8,414 bases of DNA from JAZKFR01 sp040386295 (GTDB taxonomy: Bacteria > Pseudomonadota > Gammaproteobacteria > Burkholderiales > Rhodocyclaceae): positions 1 through 8,414 of the forward strand of contig JAZKFR010000142.1 in the NCBI GenBank assembly GCA_040386295.1, written 5' to 3'. Shown piece after piece: positions 1-6,301 of the stretch (positions within the stretch are counted from its first letter, which is position 1; each line of letters opens with the position of its first letter). The notes beneath the pieces were generated by a model. That model saw only the letters and a list, made by a program, of their open reading frames with translations. It was not told the origin of the DNA and searched no databases. A program made the position numbers and the translations under genes.

Positions 1-34
1 CGCTGCCTTTCTGCGGGCGTTAAGTGGTAACTCT

Positions 35-43
35 TGCTATAGT
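35..43 (+). promoter_or_regulatory. Candidate extended -10 promoter upstream of prfC
   Basis: TG at 35-36, one spacer base, then TATAGT at 38-43 forms an extended -10 element about 45 bases before the prfC ATG. No convincing -35 hexamer is visible 16-18 bases upstream, which an extended -10 can tolerate. The predicted transcript would start near 50, downstream of the in-frame GTG at 24, so it agrees with translation starting at 87. This is a motif match only; the window begins just upstream, so prfC could also be read from an earlier promoter. Confidence 0.35.
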
Positions 44-86
44 GCGGCCTGCATTTTTGGCACCCGATAGCGAGCATGAGATTCCC

Positions 87-1724
87 ATGAGTTCTTCCCC
101 TGAGCAGGCTGTTTCCCCTGATTTACCTTACCCGCCCGAAATTGTGCGTGAGGTCGCCAAACGGCGGACTTTTGCCATTATTTCTCACCCCGATGCAGGG
201 AAAACGACGCTGACCGAAAAGCTGCTGTTATTCGGCGGCGCGATTTTGTTAGCGGGGACTGTGAAATCGCGCAAGAGCGCGCGCCATGCCACCTCGGATT
301 GGATGGAGGTGGAGAAGCAACGCGGTATTTCGGTGACTAGCTCGGTGATGCAGTTTGATTACCAAGGGCACACGATTAACCTGCTCGATACCCCAGGGCA
401 TGAAGACTTTTCCGAGGATACCTATCGTGTGTTAACGGCGGTCGATGCAGCAGTGATGGTGATCGATGCGGCGAAGGGTGTTGAGGCGCAAACGATCAAG
501 CTGATCAATGTGTGCCGTATGCGGAATACGCCGATCATTACCTTCGTTAATAAACTTGACCGCGAAGTGCGCGAGCCGTTTGAATTGCTTGAAGAAATCG
601 AGTCTGTACTCGGCATCGAGTGCGCGCCGATTACCTGGCCGATCGGCATGGGCAAAAGCTTTCGCGGCGTCTATCACCTGCTCGGTGATTGCCTGCTGCA
701 CTTTGCTCCGGGCGAGGAACGGCGAACGCAATCGGTCAAGCTCGACGGTATCGATAATCCTTTGTTAGACACGCAATTCCCGGCTGAAGTTGCCAAATTG
801 CGCGAGGACGTGGCCCTGATTCAGGGCGCGAGCAGCCCTTTCTCCCTGGTCGATTTTTTGGCGGGTGCGCAAACCCCGGTTTTTTTCGGTTCGGGGATCA
901 ATAATTTTGGGGTGCAAGAGATTCTGCAAGCCTTGCTCGACTGGGCGCCGCCGCCGCAAGCGCGCGATGCGGGCAGCCGTTTTGTCCAACCAGCCGAACC
1001 GGCGTTTAGCGGTTTTGTTTTTAAGATTCAAGCCAATATGGATCCGAAACACCGCGATCGTATTGCCTTCTTTCGCGTTTGTTCTGGGCGCTACAGCTCG
1101 GGTATGAAGGTGAAACACGTGCGCTTGGAGCGCGAAATTAAACTGGCTAATGCGCTCACCTTTATGGCCAACGAGCGGGTGTTGATGGACGACGCAGTGG
1201 CGGGCGACATCATCGGCATCCACAACCACGGCAATCTGCACATCGGCGACACCTTGAGCGAGGGCGAGCTGCTGAGCTTTAAAGGAATTCCTTATTTTTC
1301 GCCTGAGCTCTTCCGCGTTGCGCGTCTGCGTGATCCGCTGAAAAGCAAACAGTTGCAAAAAGGCTTGCAAGAGTTAGGCGAGGAGGGCGCGATCCAGGTT
1401 TTTGAGAATTTGGCGAGTGGTGCGCTTTTGCTCGGCGCTGTCGGTCAGTTGCAGTTTGAGGTGGTGGCGCAACGTTTGCAGACCGAATACAAGGTCGATG
1501 CGATTTTTGAAGTGGCCGATATTCATACCGCACGCTGGCTCACCTTTCCTGATCAAGCGACGCACCGTTTGTTTGAGCGCGAGCAGCAGCATCGGATGGC
1601 GAGAGACGTGGACGGCAACCTCGTTTATCTGGCCAGCACCCGTTATAACCTCGACGTGACGCGTGAGAAATGGACGAAAGTCGGCTTCCACGCGGTACGT
1701 GAGCATGGTCAAGTTTTGGCATAA
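87..1724 (+). CDS. prfC: Peptide chain release factor 3 (RF3), translational GTPase
   Basis: RF3 is a cytoplasmic class II release factor. It binds the ribosome with GTP after peptide release and drives RF1 or RF2 off, speeding termination. The 545-residue product has the GTPase domain first: P-loop SHPDAGKTT (33-41), switch I region QRGISVT (78-84), G3 DTPGHEDF (101-108) and G4 NKLD (155-158). RF3-diagnostic blocks follow: APITWPIG, KIQANMDPKHRDR and DALTFMA-like ALTFMA, then the C-terminal stretch with GAVGQLQFEVV and TARW. The length suits the family (E. coli RF3 is about 529 residues), the excess being a Ser/Pro-rich N-terminal tail before EVAKRRTFAIISHPDAGK. An in-frame GTG at 24 would add 21 residues. 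I chose ATG 87 because GAG at 78-80 lies six bases before it, the added residues do not look like RF3, and a promoter candidate overlaps them. No key residue is missing. Confidence 0.97.
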   Translation: MSSSPEQAVSPDLPYPPEIVREVAKRRTFAIISHPDAGKTTLTEKLLLFGGAILLAGTVKSRKSARHATSDWMEVEKQRGISVTSSVMQFDYQGHTINLLDTPGHEDFSEDTYRVLTAVDAAVMVIDAAKGVEAQTIKLINVCRMRNTPIITFVNKLDREVREPFELLEEIESVLGIECAPITWPIGMGKSFRGVYHLLGDCLLHFAPGEERRTQSVKLDGIDNPLLDTQFPAEVAKLREDVALIQGASSPFSLVDFLAGAQTPVFFGSGINNFGVQEILQALLDWAPPPQARDAGSRFVQPAEPAFSGFVFKIQANMDPKHRDRIAFFRVCSGRYSSGMKVKHVRLEREIKLANALTFMANERVLMDDAVAGDIIGIHNHGNLHIGDTLSEGELLSFKGIPYFSPELFRVARLRDPLKSKQLQKGLQELGEEGAIQVFENLASGALLLGAVGQLQFEVVAQRLQTEYKVDAIFEVADIHTARWLTFPDQATHRLFEREQQHRMARDVDGNLVYLASTRYNLDVTREKWTKVGFHAVREHGQVLA

Positions 1725-1741
1725 CAGCCTTGCCTGGCTGT
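1724..1741 (+). other. Small hairpin in the prfC-tgt gap
   Basis: ACAGCC (1724-1729) and GGCTGT (1736-1741) form a perfect 6 bp stem with a 6-base loop, overlapping the last base of the prfC stop codon. No T-run follows directly; the nearest T-rich stretch begins about 10 bases later and is broken by G. It may weakly attenuate read-through or stabilise the prfC 3' end. With a gap of only 55 bp and no visible tgt promoter, prfC and tgt may still be co-transcribed. Confidence 0.3.
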
Positions 1742-1779
1742 GCCCCCGCGTTGTTTTGTTGAATTTTTGATGAATCCCC

Positions 1780-2907
1780 ATGAATTTTGAACTTCTGGCA
1801 ACAGACGGTGCCGCGCGCCGTGGGCGCTTGCACTTAAACCACGGCCTGGTTGAAACCCCCGTCTTTATGCCGGTGGGCACTTACGGCACCGTCAAGGCGA
1901 TGACGCCGCGTGATTTGCACGAGATCAAGGCGCAAATTTGCCTGGGTAATACCTTCCATCTGTGGCTGCGTCCTGGTCTTGACGTGATCGCTGCACACGG
2001 GGGTTTGCATCGTTTTATGGGCTGGGATAAGCCGCTCTTGACCGATTCGGGCGGTTTTCAAGTTTTCTCGCTCGGTGCGCTGCGCAAGATCAGCGAAGAG
2101 GGGGTCGCATTTCAATCGCCGATCAACGGTGATCGCCTGTTCCTGACGCCCGAATTATCGATGGCGATTCAGCACACTTTGAACGCTGACATCATCATGA
2201 TTTTTGATGAATGCACGGCGTATCCGGCGAGCTTTGAGGTGGCGGCGCAATCGATGCGCTTATCTTTGCGTTGGGCGCAACGTTCGCGCGCTGCGCATCA
2301 GCGTCTTTGCGCCGAGTCGGGGCGTGCCGCCGAGCAACACAATGCGCTGTTTGGCATTGTTCAAGGCGGGATGTACGAGGCTTTGCGTGACGAATCTCTG
2401 GCCGGCCTCGTCGAGCTGGATTTTGACGGTTTTGCTCTGGGTGGATTGTCGGTGGGTGAGCCGAAAGAAGACATGCGACGCATCTTGGCGCACAGCGCGC
2501 CGCGTTTGCCCGAGCACAAACCGCGCTACTTGATGGGCGTCGGTACACCCAAAGATTTGCTCGAAGCGGTGCTTGCCGGAATCGATATGTTTGACTGCGT
2601 GATGCCGACACGCAACGCCCGCAACGGACATTTATTTACCCGTTACGGCGAGATCAGAATCAAGAACGCGCAGTATCGGCAAGACTTAAAACCGCTAGAC
2701 GAAAGCTGCACTTGCTACACCTGCACACATTTTTCGCGTGCCTATTTACACCACCTGCACCGCGTTGGCGAGATTCTGGGTGCGCAGCTCAATACGATTC
2801 ATAACCTGCACTATTACCAAACGCTGATGCATGAGCTGCGCGAGGCGATTGCCGCTGGGCGTTTAAGCGCTCTGGTGGCAGATACCTATGCGGCTTGGAG
2901 CGCTTGA
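1780..2907 (+). CDS. tgt: Queuine/preQ1 tRNA-guanine transglycosylase (Tgt)
   Basis: Bacterial Tgt exchanges guanine for preQ1 at wobble position 34 of Asp, Asn, His and Tyr tRNAs, the committing step of queuosine in tRNA. The 375-residue product aligns through its whole length with E. coli Tgt from memory. It has ETPVFMPVGTYGTVK (25-39), the general acid/base Asp89 in LLTDSGGFQVFSLG, the substrate-pocket motif GIVQGG (192-197), GGLSVGE (221-227) and the nucleophile Asp272 in DMFDCVMPTRNARNGH. The zinc site is Cys310, Cys312, Cys315 and His341. Against E. coli these residues are shifted by eight, explained by extra residues near 178-187 before NALFG; it ends soon after TYAAW. The ATG at 1780 has no clear Shine-Dalgarno (GATGAA is the nearest purine stretch), but no upstream start fits. 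The usual neighbours queA, yajC and secDF are absent; prfC precedes it and a non-coding repeat follows. Confidence 0.97.
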   Translation: MNFELLATDGAARRGRLHLNHGLVETPVFMPVGTYGTVKAMTPRDLHEIKAQICLGNTFHLWLRPGLDVIAAHGGLHRFMGWDKPLLTDSGGFQVFSLGALRKISEEGVAFQSPINGDRLFLTPELSMAIQHTLNADIIMIFDECTAYPASFEVAAQSMRLSLRWAQRSRAAHQRLCAESGRAAEQHNALFGIVQGGMYEALRDESLAGLVELDFDGFALGGLSVGEPKEDMRRILAHSAPRLPEHKPRYLMGVGTPKDLLEAVLAGIDMFDCVMPTRNARNGHLFTRYGEIRIKNAQYRQDLKPLDESCTCYTCTHFSRAYLHHLHRVGEILGAQLNTIHNLHYYQTLMHELREAIAAGRLSALVADTYAAWSA

Positions 2908-2964
2908 TTCTTGCTTCGTTGTTCCCCGCGCTCTGGTGTTGTCTCTGTTGCGTTTTTCCCTCTC

Positions 2965-3007
2965 CCGCCCTTGCCAGGGCACCCTCTCCCCCTTTGTGGG
3001 CGAGGGG
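2965..3007. repeat. Tandem GC-rich hairpins of the CCCTCTCCC intergenic type
   Basis: Two hairpins sit side by side downstream of tgt. GCCCT (2967-2971) pairs with AGGGC (2976-2980) around a 4-base loop. CCCTC-T-CCC (2982-2990) pairs with GGG-C-GAGGG (2998-3006) around a 7-base loop, with one T/C mismatch in the stem. CCCTCTCCC is also present just before the first hairpin. C/T-rich palindromes of this style are frequent intergenic repeats in beta- and gammaproteobacteria. The right arm of the second hairpin overlaps the start of copy A of the long repeat, so it may belong to that element. Neither stem is followed by a T-run. Bases 2908-2964 before it show no feature I can support. Confidence 0.5.
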
Positions 3008-3197
3008 AAGGCTAGCGTTGGGGGAAGGCGTTTAGGTTGAGGGTTGGGGCGTGCTCTGCTTTTAGTGGGGGGCTCACTGATTCGTTTATTTTTTTGCTTT
3101 GATCGGCGAGAGGTGGGCGTTATTCAGTGGGCGTTGATGGGCGAAAGTCGGTCTCCAGGCTTGTCTTTGCGGTGCGCTGCGCTTGTGTCGAGGTCTT
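3002..3197 (+). repeat. Interspersed non-coding repeat, copy A (about 196 bp)
   Basis: Hand alignment of this stretch with the reverse complement of 8220-8414 gives roughly 160 matches in about 196 positions and a single one-base gap, far beyond chance. The best conserved blocks are the stretch 3073-3099 (CTCACTGA, one variable base, then TCGTTTATTTTTTTGCTT after one difference), TCGGCGAGAGG (3103-3113) and CAGGCTTGTCTTTG (3156-3169). Inside are three TGGGCG units (3114, 3128, 3138) and a hairpin AAGTC/GGCTT (3145-3149 with 3158-3162). Similarity stops abruptly just after AGGTCT (3191-3196). No open frame in it resembles a protein and frames are not conserved between copies. It lies between tgt and degP, its right end 78 bases before the degP start. 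It could be an insertion-sequence end, a non-autonomous element or a dispersed terminator-like repeat. The upstream boundary is uncertain because copy B is cut by the window edge. Confidence 0.85.
3062..3095 (+). terminator. Probable intrinsic terminator for tgt inside repeat copy A
   Basis: AGTGGG (3064-3069) pairs with CTCACT (3073-3078) including one G-T wobble, with a 3-base loop; T62-A80 and T63-G79 can extend the stem. The T-rich tract TTTATTTTTTT begins at 3085, a few bases after the stem, a little farther than ideal. It would end transcription about 155 bases past the tgt stop. Copy B keeps the T-tract exactly but offers a different stem, CGAGT/ACTCG, directly before it, reading on the minus strand. 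Confidence 0.45.
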
Positions 3198-3206
3198 TCT
3201 TCCTGC

Positions 3207-3226
3207 ACAGCGTATAAAATAGCTGT
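3207..3226 (+). promoter_or_regulatory. Candidate -10 box with flanking dyad upstream of degP
   Basis: TATAAAAT at 3213-3220 matches a sigma-70 -10 box and lies just outside repeat copy A. ACAGC (3207-3211) and GCTGT (3222-3226) are inverted arms symmetrically flanking it, which could be an operator or chance. No good -35 is seen at 16-18 bases; TTGTGT at 3183-3188 is 24 bases away, too far. I also looked for the GGAACTT-type -35 of envelope-stress sigma factors, expected for some degP genes, and did not find it. The 5' leader from about 3227 to 3275 carries GGAG at 3261-3264 as ribosome binding site. Confidence 0.3.
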
Positions 3227-3275
3227 CCTGATTTTTCTGACTGTTCTGGCTTTTTATCGGGGAGTGATCAGCACC

Positions 3276-4781
3276 ATGAAAAAATATGTCGTCGCCTGTT
3301 TGTCGTCTCTCTTTCTGCTTGCGCTGCCTTTGCCTGGGCAAGCGCAAAATCGAGTCTTGCCTGATTTTGTCGAGCTGGTTGAGAAATACGGCTCAGCCGT
3401 GGTCAATGTCAGTACCACGCAACGCGTGCGCAGCAGCGCGCTGCAACCCAAGCAGGCGAGGCCGGGCAGCCAGGGTAATCCGGGTGGAATGCAGCCCTTT
3501 GGCCTGGACGAAGACGATCCCTTGTTTGATTTGTTTCGTCGTCTCTTGCCTGGGCAACCTGGCTTCCCGGGTGGGCAAAACGTGCCACGTGAAGCGGAGA
3601 CGCGCTCTTTAGGCTCTGGTTTTATCGTCAGCGCGGAAGGCTACATTTTGACGAACGCGCACGTGATCGACGCTGCCGACGAAATTTTGGTGCGGCTGAC
3701 CGACAAGCGCGAATTTAAAGCGAAGGTGATTGGCGCCGATAAGCGCACGGATGTTGCTTTGATCAAAATCGAGGCCGGTGGCAGTTTGCCGGTGGTGCGT
3801 TTGGGTGATCCGAATACGCTTAAAGTCGGCGAATGGGTGCTTGCCATCGGCTCGCCGTTTGGCTTTGAAAACAGCGTCACGGCCGGCATTGTCAGCGCCA
3901 AAGGACGCTCTTTGCCGCAGGAGAATTTTGTTCCGTTTATTCAGACCGATGTGGCGGTTAATCCCGGTAACTCCGGCGGCCCTTTGTTCAATATGAAAGG
4001 CGAAGTGGTCGGCATTAACTCGCAAATTTATAGCCGTTCGGGTGGCTTCATGGGTATCTCTTTCGCGATTCCAATCGATGTGGCGATGGACGTGCAGAAC
4101 CAACTGCGTGCGCGCGGCAAAGTCAGCCGTGGTCGTATCGGCGTGACGATTCAAGAAGTCAGTAAAGAGCTGGCTGAATCCTTTGGTTTAAGCAAAGCGC
4201 AAGGCGCCTTGGTCAGCGCGGTGCAAGAGGGCTCGCCAGCCGATAAAGCGGGTATTGAAGCGGGCGATGTGATTCTGAAATTTGACGGCAAAGCCGTGGC
4301 TAGCGCGCAGGACTTAACCCGCCTCGTCGCGGCGACGCGGCCAAAAACGCAGGTGCCGGTGCAGCTCTGGCGTCAGGGCGCGCTGAAAGAAGTGAGCGTC
4401 ACGCTGGGTGAAATTGTCGATGTCAAAGTGGCGGGCAAAGCCTCAGCTAACGCGCAAAATGGCGCTGCCGCAGCGGCAGAAAATCGGCTCGGCGTGGTTT
4501 TTGCCGAGTTAAGCAGCGAGCAGAAACGTCGCTTAAATGCGACGCATGGGTTGCTTGTGGTTGATGCGCGTGCGCTTTCCGTTACGGCTGATTTGCGTCC
4601 TGGCGATCTTGTTTTGGCGCTGATCAACAAGGGTGTGAGCACCGAGCTTAAAACGCCAGAGCAGTTCAACCGATTATTGGCGGCACTGGATAAAAATGCG
4701 CTGATCACCTTGTTGCTGCGGCGTGGCGAGGTGCAGAGTTTTGTCACAATCAAACTGTCGGCCAAGCCAGGCGCAGAGTAG
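3276..4781 (+). CDS. degP: Periplasmic Do-family serine protease (DegP/DegQ/MucD type)
   Basis: HtrA/Do proteases degrade and chaperone misfolded envelope proteins in the periplasm. The 501-residue product begins with a Sec signal peptide (MKK, a hydrophobic core at 5-19, likely cleavage after Ala23 in GQA-Q). A Pro/Gly-rich regulatory loop region follows at about 55-108. The trypsin-like domain has His129 (TNAHV), Asp159 (RTDVALIK) and Ser233 (VNPGNSGGPL), a complete catalytic triad. PDZ1 is about 285-380 (GRIGVTIQEV, EGSPADKAGIEAGDVIL); an Ala-rich linker at about 386-402 leads to a more divergent PDZ2 to the end. Starts at TTG 3183 or GTG 3264 are in frame, but ATG 3276 places the signal peptide correctly and has GGAG eleven bases upstream. 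In many relatives mucD sits with rpoE-rseA-rseB and lepA; here it stands between repeat copy A and glmU, 68 bp from the latter. DegP, DegQ and MucD cannot be told apart securely, so the symbol is approximate. Confidence 0.92.
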   Translation: MKKYVVACLSSLFLLALPLPGQAQNRVLPDFVELVEKYGSAVVNVSTTQRVRSSALQPKQARPGSQGNPGGMQPFGLDEDDPLFDLFRRLLPGQPGFPGGQNVPREAETRSLGSGFIVSAEGYILTNAHVIDAADEILVRLTDKREFKAKVIGADKRTDVALIKIEAGGSLPVVRLGDPNTLKVGEWVLAIGSPFGFENSVTAGIVSAKGRSLPQENFVPFIQTDVAVNPGNSGGPLFNMKGEVVGINSQIYSRSGGFMGISFAIPIDVAMDVQNQLRARGKVSRGRIGVTIQEVSKELAESFGLSKAQGALVSAVQEGSPADKAGIEAGDVILKFDGKAVASAQDLTRLVAATRPKTQVPVQLWRQGALKEVSVTLGEIVDVKVAGKASANAQNGAAAAAENRLGVVFAELSSEQKRRLNATHGLLVVDARALSVTADLRPGDLVLALINKGVSTELKTPEQFNRLLAALDKNALITLLLRRGEVQSFVTIKLSAKPGAE

Positions 4782-4840
4782 GCCTAGTAGGCTTGGTAAG
4801 CCTGGCTTTGAGCTAGCTTTGTTTAAATTGTTTTTTTATT
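4764..4840 (+). terminator. Possible terminator or attenuator between degP and glmU
   Basis: AAGCCAGGC (4764-4772, inside the last degP codons) is perfectly complementary to GCCTGGCTT (4800-4808), a 9 bp GC-rich stem with a 27-base loop. An alternative hairpin, AGGCTT (4789-4794) with AAGCCT (4798-4803), shares its right arm, so the two exclude each other. A run of seven T (4831-4837) follows but starts 22 bases after the stem, too far for a canonical intrinsic terminator. The structure may partly separate degP from glmU or cover the degP 3' end. Confidence 0.3.
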
Positions 4841-4849
4841 GAGTCGCAC

Positions 4850-6259
4850 ATGAATATCGTCATTCTGGCTGCCGGGCAGGGCACGCGTATGCACAGCGCT
4901 TTGCCTAAAGTGCTACACCCTTTGGCGGGTAAGCCGATGCTGGCGCATTTGATCGCTACGGCAAAGCGTTTGCTGCCGCACAAACTTTGCTTGGTTTATG
5001 GCTATGGCGCCGATCAATTGAAAGCAGCGTTCGCCAGCACCTCGGACGCTGAGGCCGAGCTCTGTTGGGTGGAACAAACACAGCAGCTCGGTACCGGGCA
5101 TGCGGTGCAGCAGGCGCTGCCGTATCTGCTCGACGCGCCCGCTGCGGCAGGCGCTGCCGCGACGACGCTGGTGCTTTACGGGGATGTGCCCTTGCTGCGC
5201 TTCGAGACCCTACAAAGCTTGTGCCAAGCGGCGCAGGGTCGCTTAGCGATTTTGACCCAACACTTGGCCGAACCAGGCGCCTACGGGCGCATCGTGCGCG
5301 ACGCTGAGGCGCGCGTGCTGCGTATTGTCGAAGCGAAAGATGCGACGCCTAGCGAGCGCGCGATCAATGAAGTGAACACCGGCATTATGGCGTTGCCCAC
5401 CGCCTGTTTGCGTCGTTGGCTAGCCCAGCTGAATAACGACAACGCGCAGCGCGAGTACTACTTGACCGACATTGTCGCGCTCGCGGCGGCGGAGGGCGTT
5501 GACATTGCTACGGTGGCGGCGGAGCACCCCTGGGAAGTGCTCGGGGTTAACGACAAAGCGCAGCTGGCGACGCTAGAACGCGTCGTGCAAACGCAATACG
5601 CAGCAAAATTGTTGGCGCAAGGCGTGCGTTTAGCCGATCCGGCACGCCTTGACGTGCGCGGCGAGCTGCATTGCGGACGCGATGTTTTTATCGACATCAA
5701 CGCAGTGTTTGAAGGCGTGGTTAGCTTGGGCGATGGCGTCAGCATCGGTCCGAACTGTGTGTTGCAAAACGCGCAAATTGGCGCCGGCACACAGATCGCT
5801 GCGTTTAGCCATTTGTCCGAGGTGGTGGTGGGAGAGGCCGCACGCATCGGCCCGTTTGCTCGACTGCGACCCGGCACCGAGCTGGGTGAGGGCGTCCATG
5901 TCGGCAATTTTGTTGAGTTAAAGAACAGCCAGATCGGCGCGCAGTCTAAGGTCAATCATTTGGCTTACATCGGCGATGCGCAGATTGGTCGCCGCGTTAA
6001 TGTGGGCGCCGGGACGATCACCTGTAACTACGATGGCGTGAATAAGCATCAAACGATTATCGAAGACGATGTGTTTATCGGTTCCGATAGCCAACTGGTT
6101 GCGCCGGTGGTGGTTGGTCGTGGTGCCACACTGGGCGCCGGTACTACGCTGACGCGCGACGCACCGGCTGATGCCTTGACCGTGTCGCGCACCCGGCAAA
6201 TCAGCATCAGCGACTGGAAACGTCCGCAAAAAAATGCCCTGAAAAGAACGGCTAAATAA
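4850..6259 (+). CDS. glmU: Bifunctional GlmU: GlcN-1-P acetyltransferase / GlcNAc-1-P uridyltransferase
   Basis: GlmU acetylates glucosamine-1-phosphate with acetyl-CoA and then couples it to UTP, giving UDP-GlcNAc for peptidoglycan and LPS in the cytoplasm. The 469-residue product (E. coli 456) has an N-terminal nucleotidyltransferase domain with LAAGQGTRM (7-14, Arg13), Lys20 in LPKVLHPLAG, QLGTGHA (79-85), YGDVPL (110-115, metal ligand Asp112), EVNTGI and Asn234 in GVNDK. The C-terminal left-handed beta-helix from about residue 255 shows hexapeptide repeats, the RLRPG turn (338-342), catalytic His370 in KVNHLAYIGDA, and GAGTITCNYDG (387-397). The extra length is partly an Ala-rich loop at 97-105, just before YGDVPL. 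ATG 4850 starts directly at the beta strand MNIVILAAG; GAG at 4841-4843 is a weak ribosome site. It is followed after 42 bp by glmS, which makes the precursor of its substrate (GlmM, which bridges the two, is not in the window). Confidence 0.97.
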   Translation: MNIVILAAGQGTRMHSALPKVLHPLAGKPMLAHLIATAKRLLPHKLCLVYGYGADQLKAAFASTSDAEAELCWVEQTQQLGTGHAVQQALPYLLDAPAAAGAAATTLVLYGDVPLLRFETLQSLCQAAQGRLAILTQHLAEPGAYGRIVRDAEARVLRIVEAKDATPSERAINEVNTGIMALPTACLRRWLAQLNNDNAQREYYLTDIVALAAAEGVDIATVAAEHPWEVLGVNDKAQLATLERVVQTQYAAKLLAQGVRLADPARLDVRGELHCGRDVFIDINAVFEGVVSLGDGVSIGPNCVLQNAQIGAGTQIAAFSHLSEVVVGEAARIGPFARLRPGTELGEGVHVGNFVELKNSQIGAQSKVNHLAYIGDAQIGRRVNVGAGTITCNYDGVNKHQTIIEDDVFIGSDSQLVAPVVVGRGATLGAGTTLTRDAPADALTVSRTRQISISDWKRPQKNALKRTAK

Positions 6260-6301
6260 GCCTGACTAAATCGCCCAAACAAACGAGAAAGTGAGTTCGC
6301 C

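Noticed and set aside
16..30. Possible third repeat fragment (GGGCGTTAAGTGG, resembling 3115-3131)
   Set aside because: The match is about a dozen bases with a gap and no flanking similarity; it is within chance expectation.
24..86. GTG start extending prfC by 21 residues
   Set aside because: The added residues do not resemble RF3, an extended -10 candidate overlaps them, and ATG 87 has a better-placed GAG.
765..1370. 201-codon open frame on the minus strand inside prfC
   Set aside because: It lies wholly within a well-supported gene, has no recognisable motif, and its composition follows from the codon bias of the opposite strand.
1770..1790. Six-codon ORF overlapping the tgt start
   Set aside because: It is far too short to separate from chance and has no ribosome site.
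3183..3275. TTG start extending degP by 31 residues
   Set aside because: It would bury the signal peptide behind another hydrophobic stretch and starts inside the repeat; ATG 3276 gives a classic signal peptide.
3288..3299. Lipobox-like VVAC near the DegP N-terminus
   Set aside because: Cys at residue 8 leaves too short a hydrophobic core for a lipoprotein signal; a Sec cleavage site after Ala23 fits better.
3609..4154. 181-codon minus-strand open frame inside degP
   Set aside because: It is a shadow of the protease domain, His/Arg-rich without domain signs, and has no independent support.
6260..6301. glmS ribozyme or other riboswitch before glmS
   Set aside because: Only 42 bases separate glmU and glmS, and no ribozyme core or aptamer-like structure is present.
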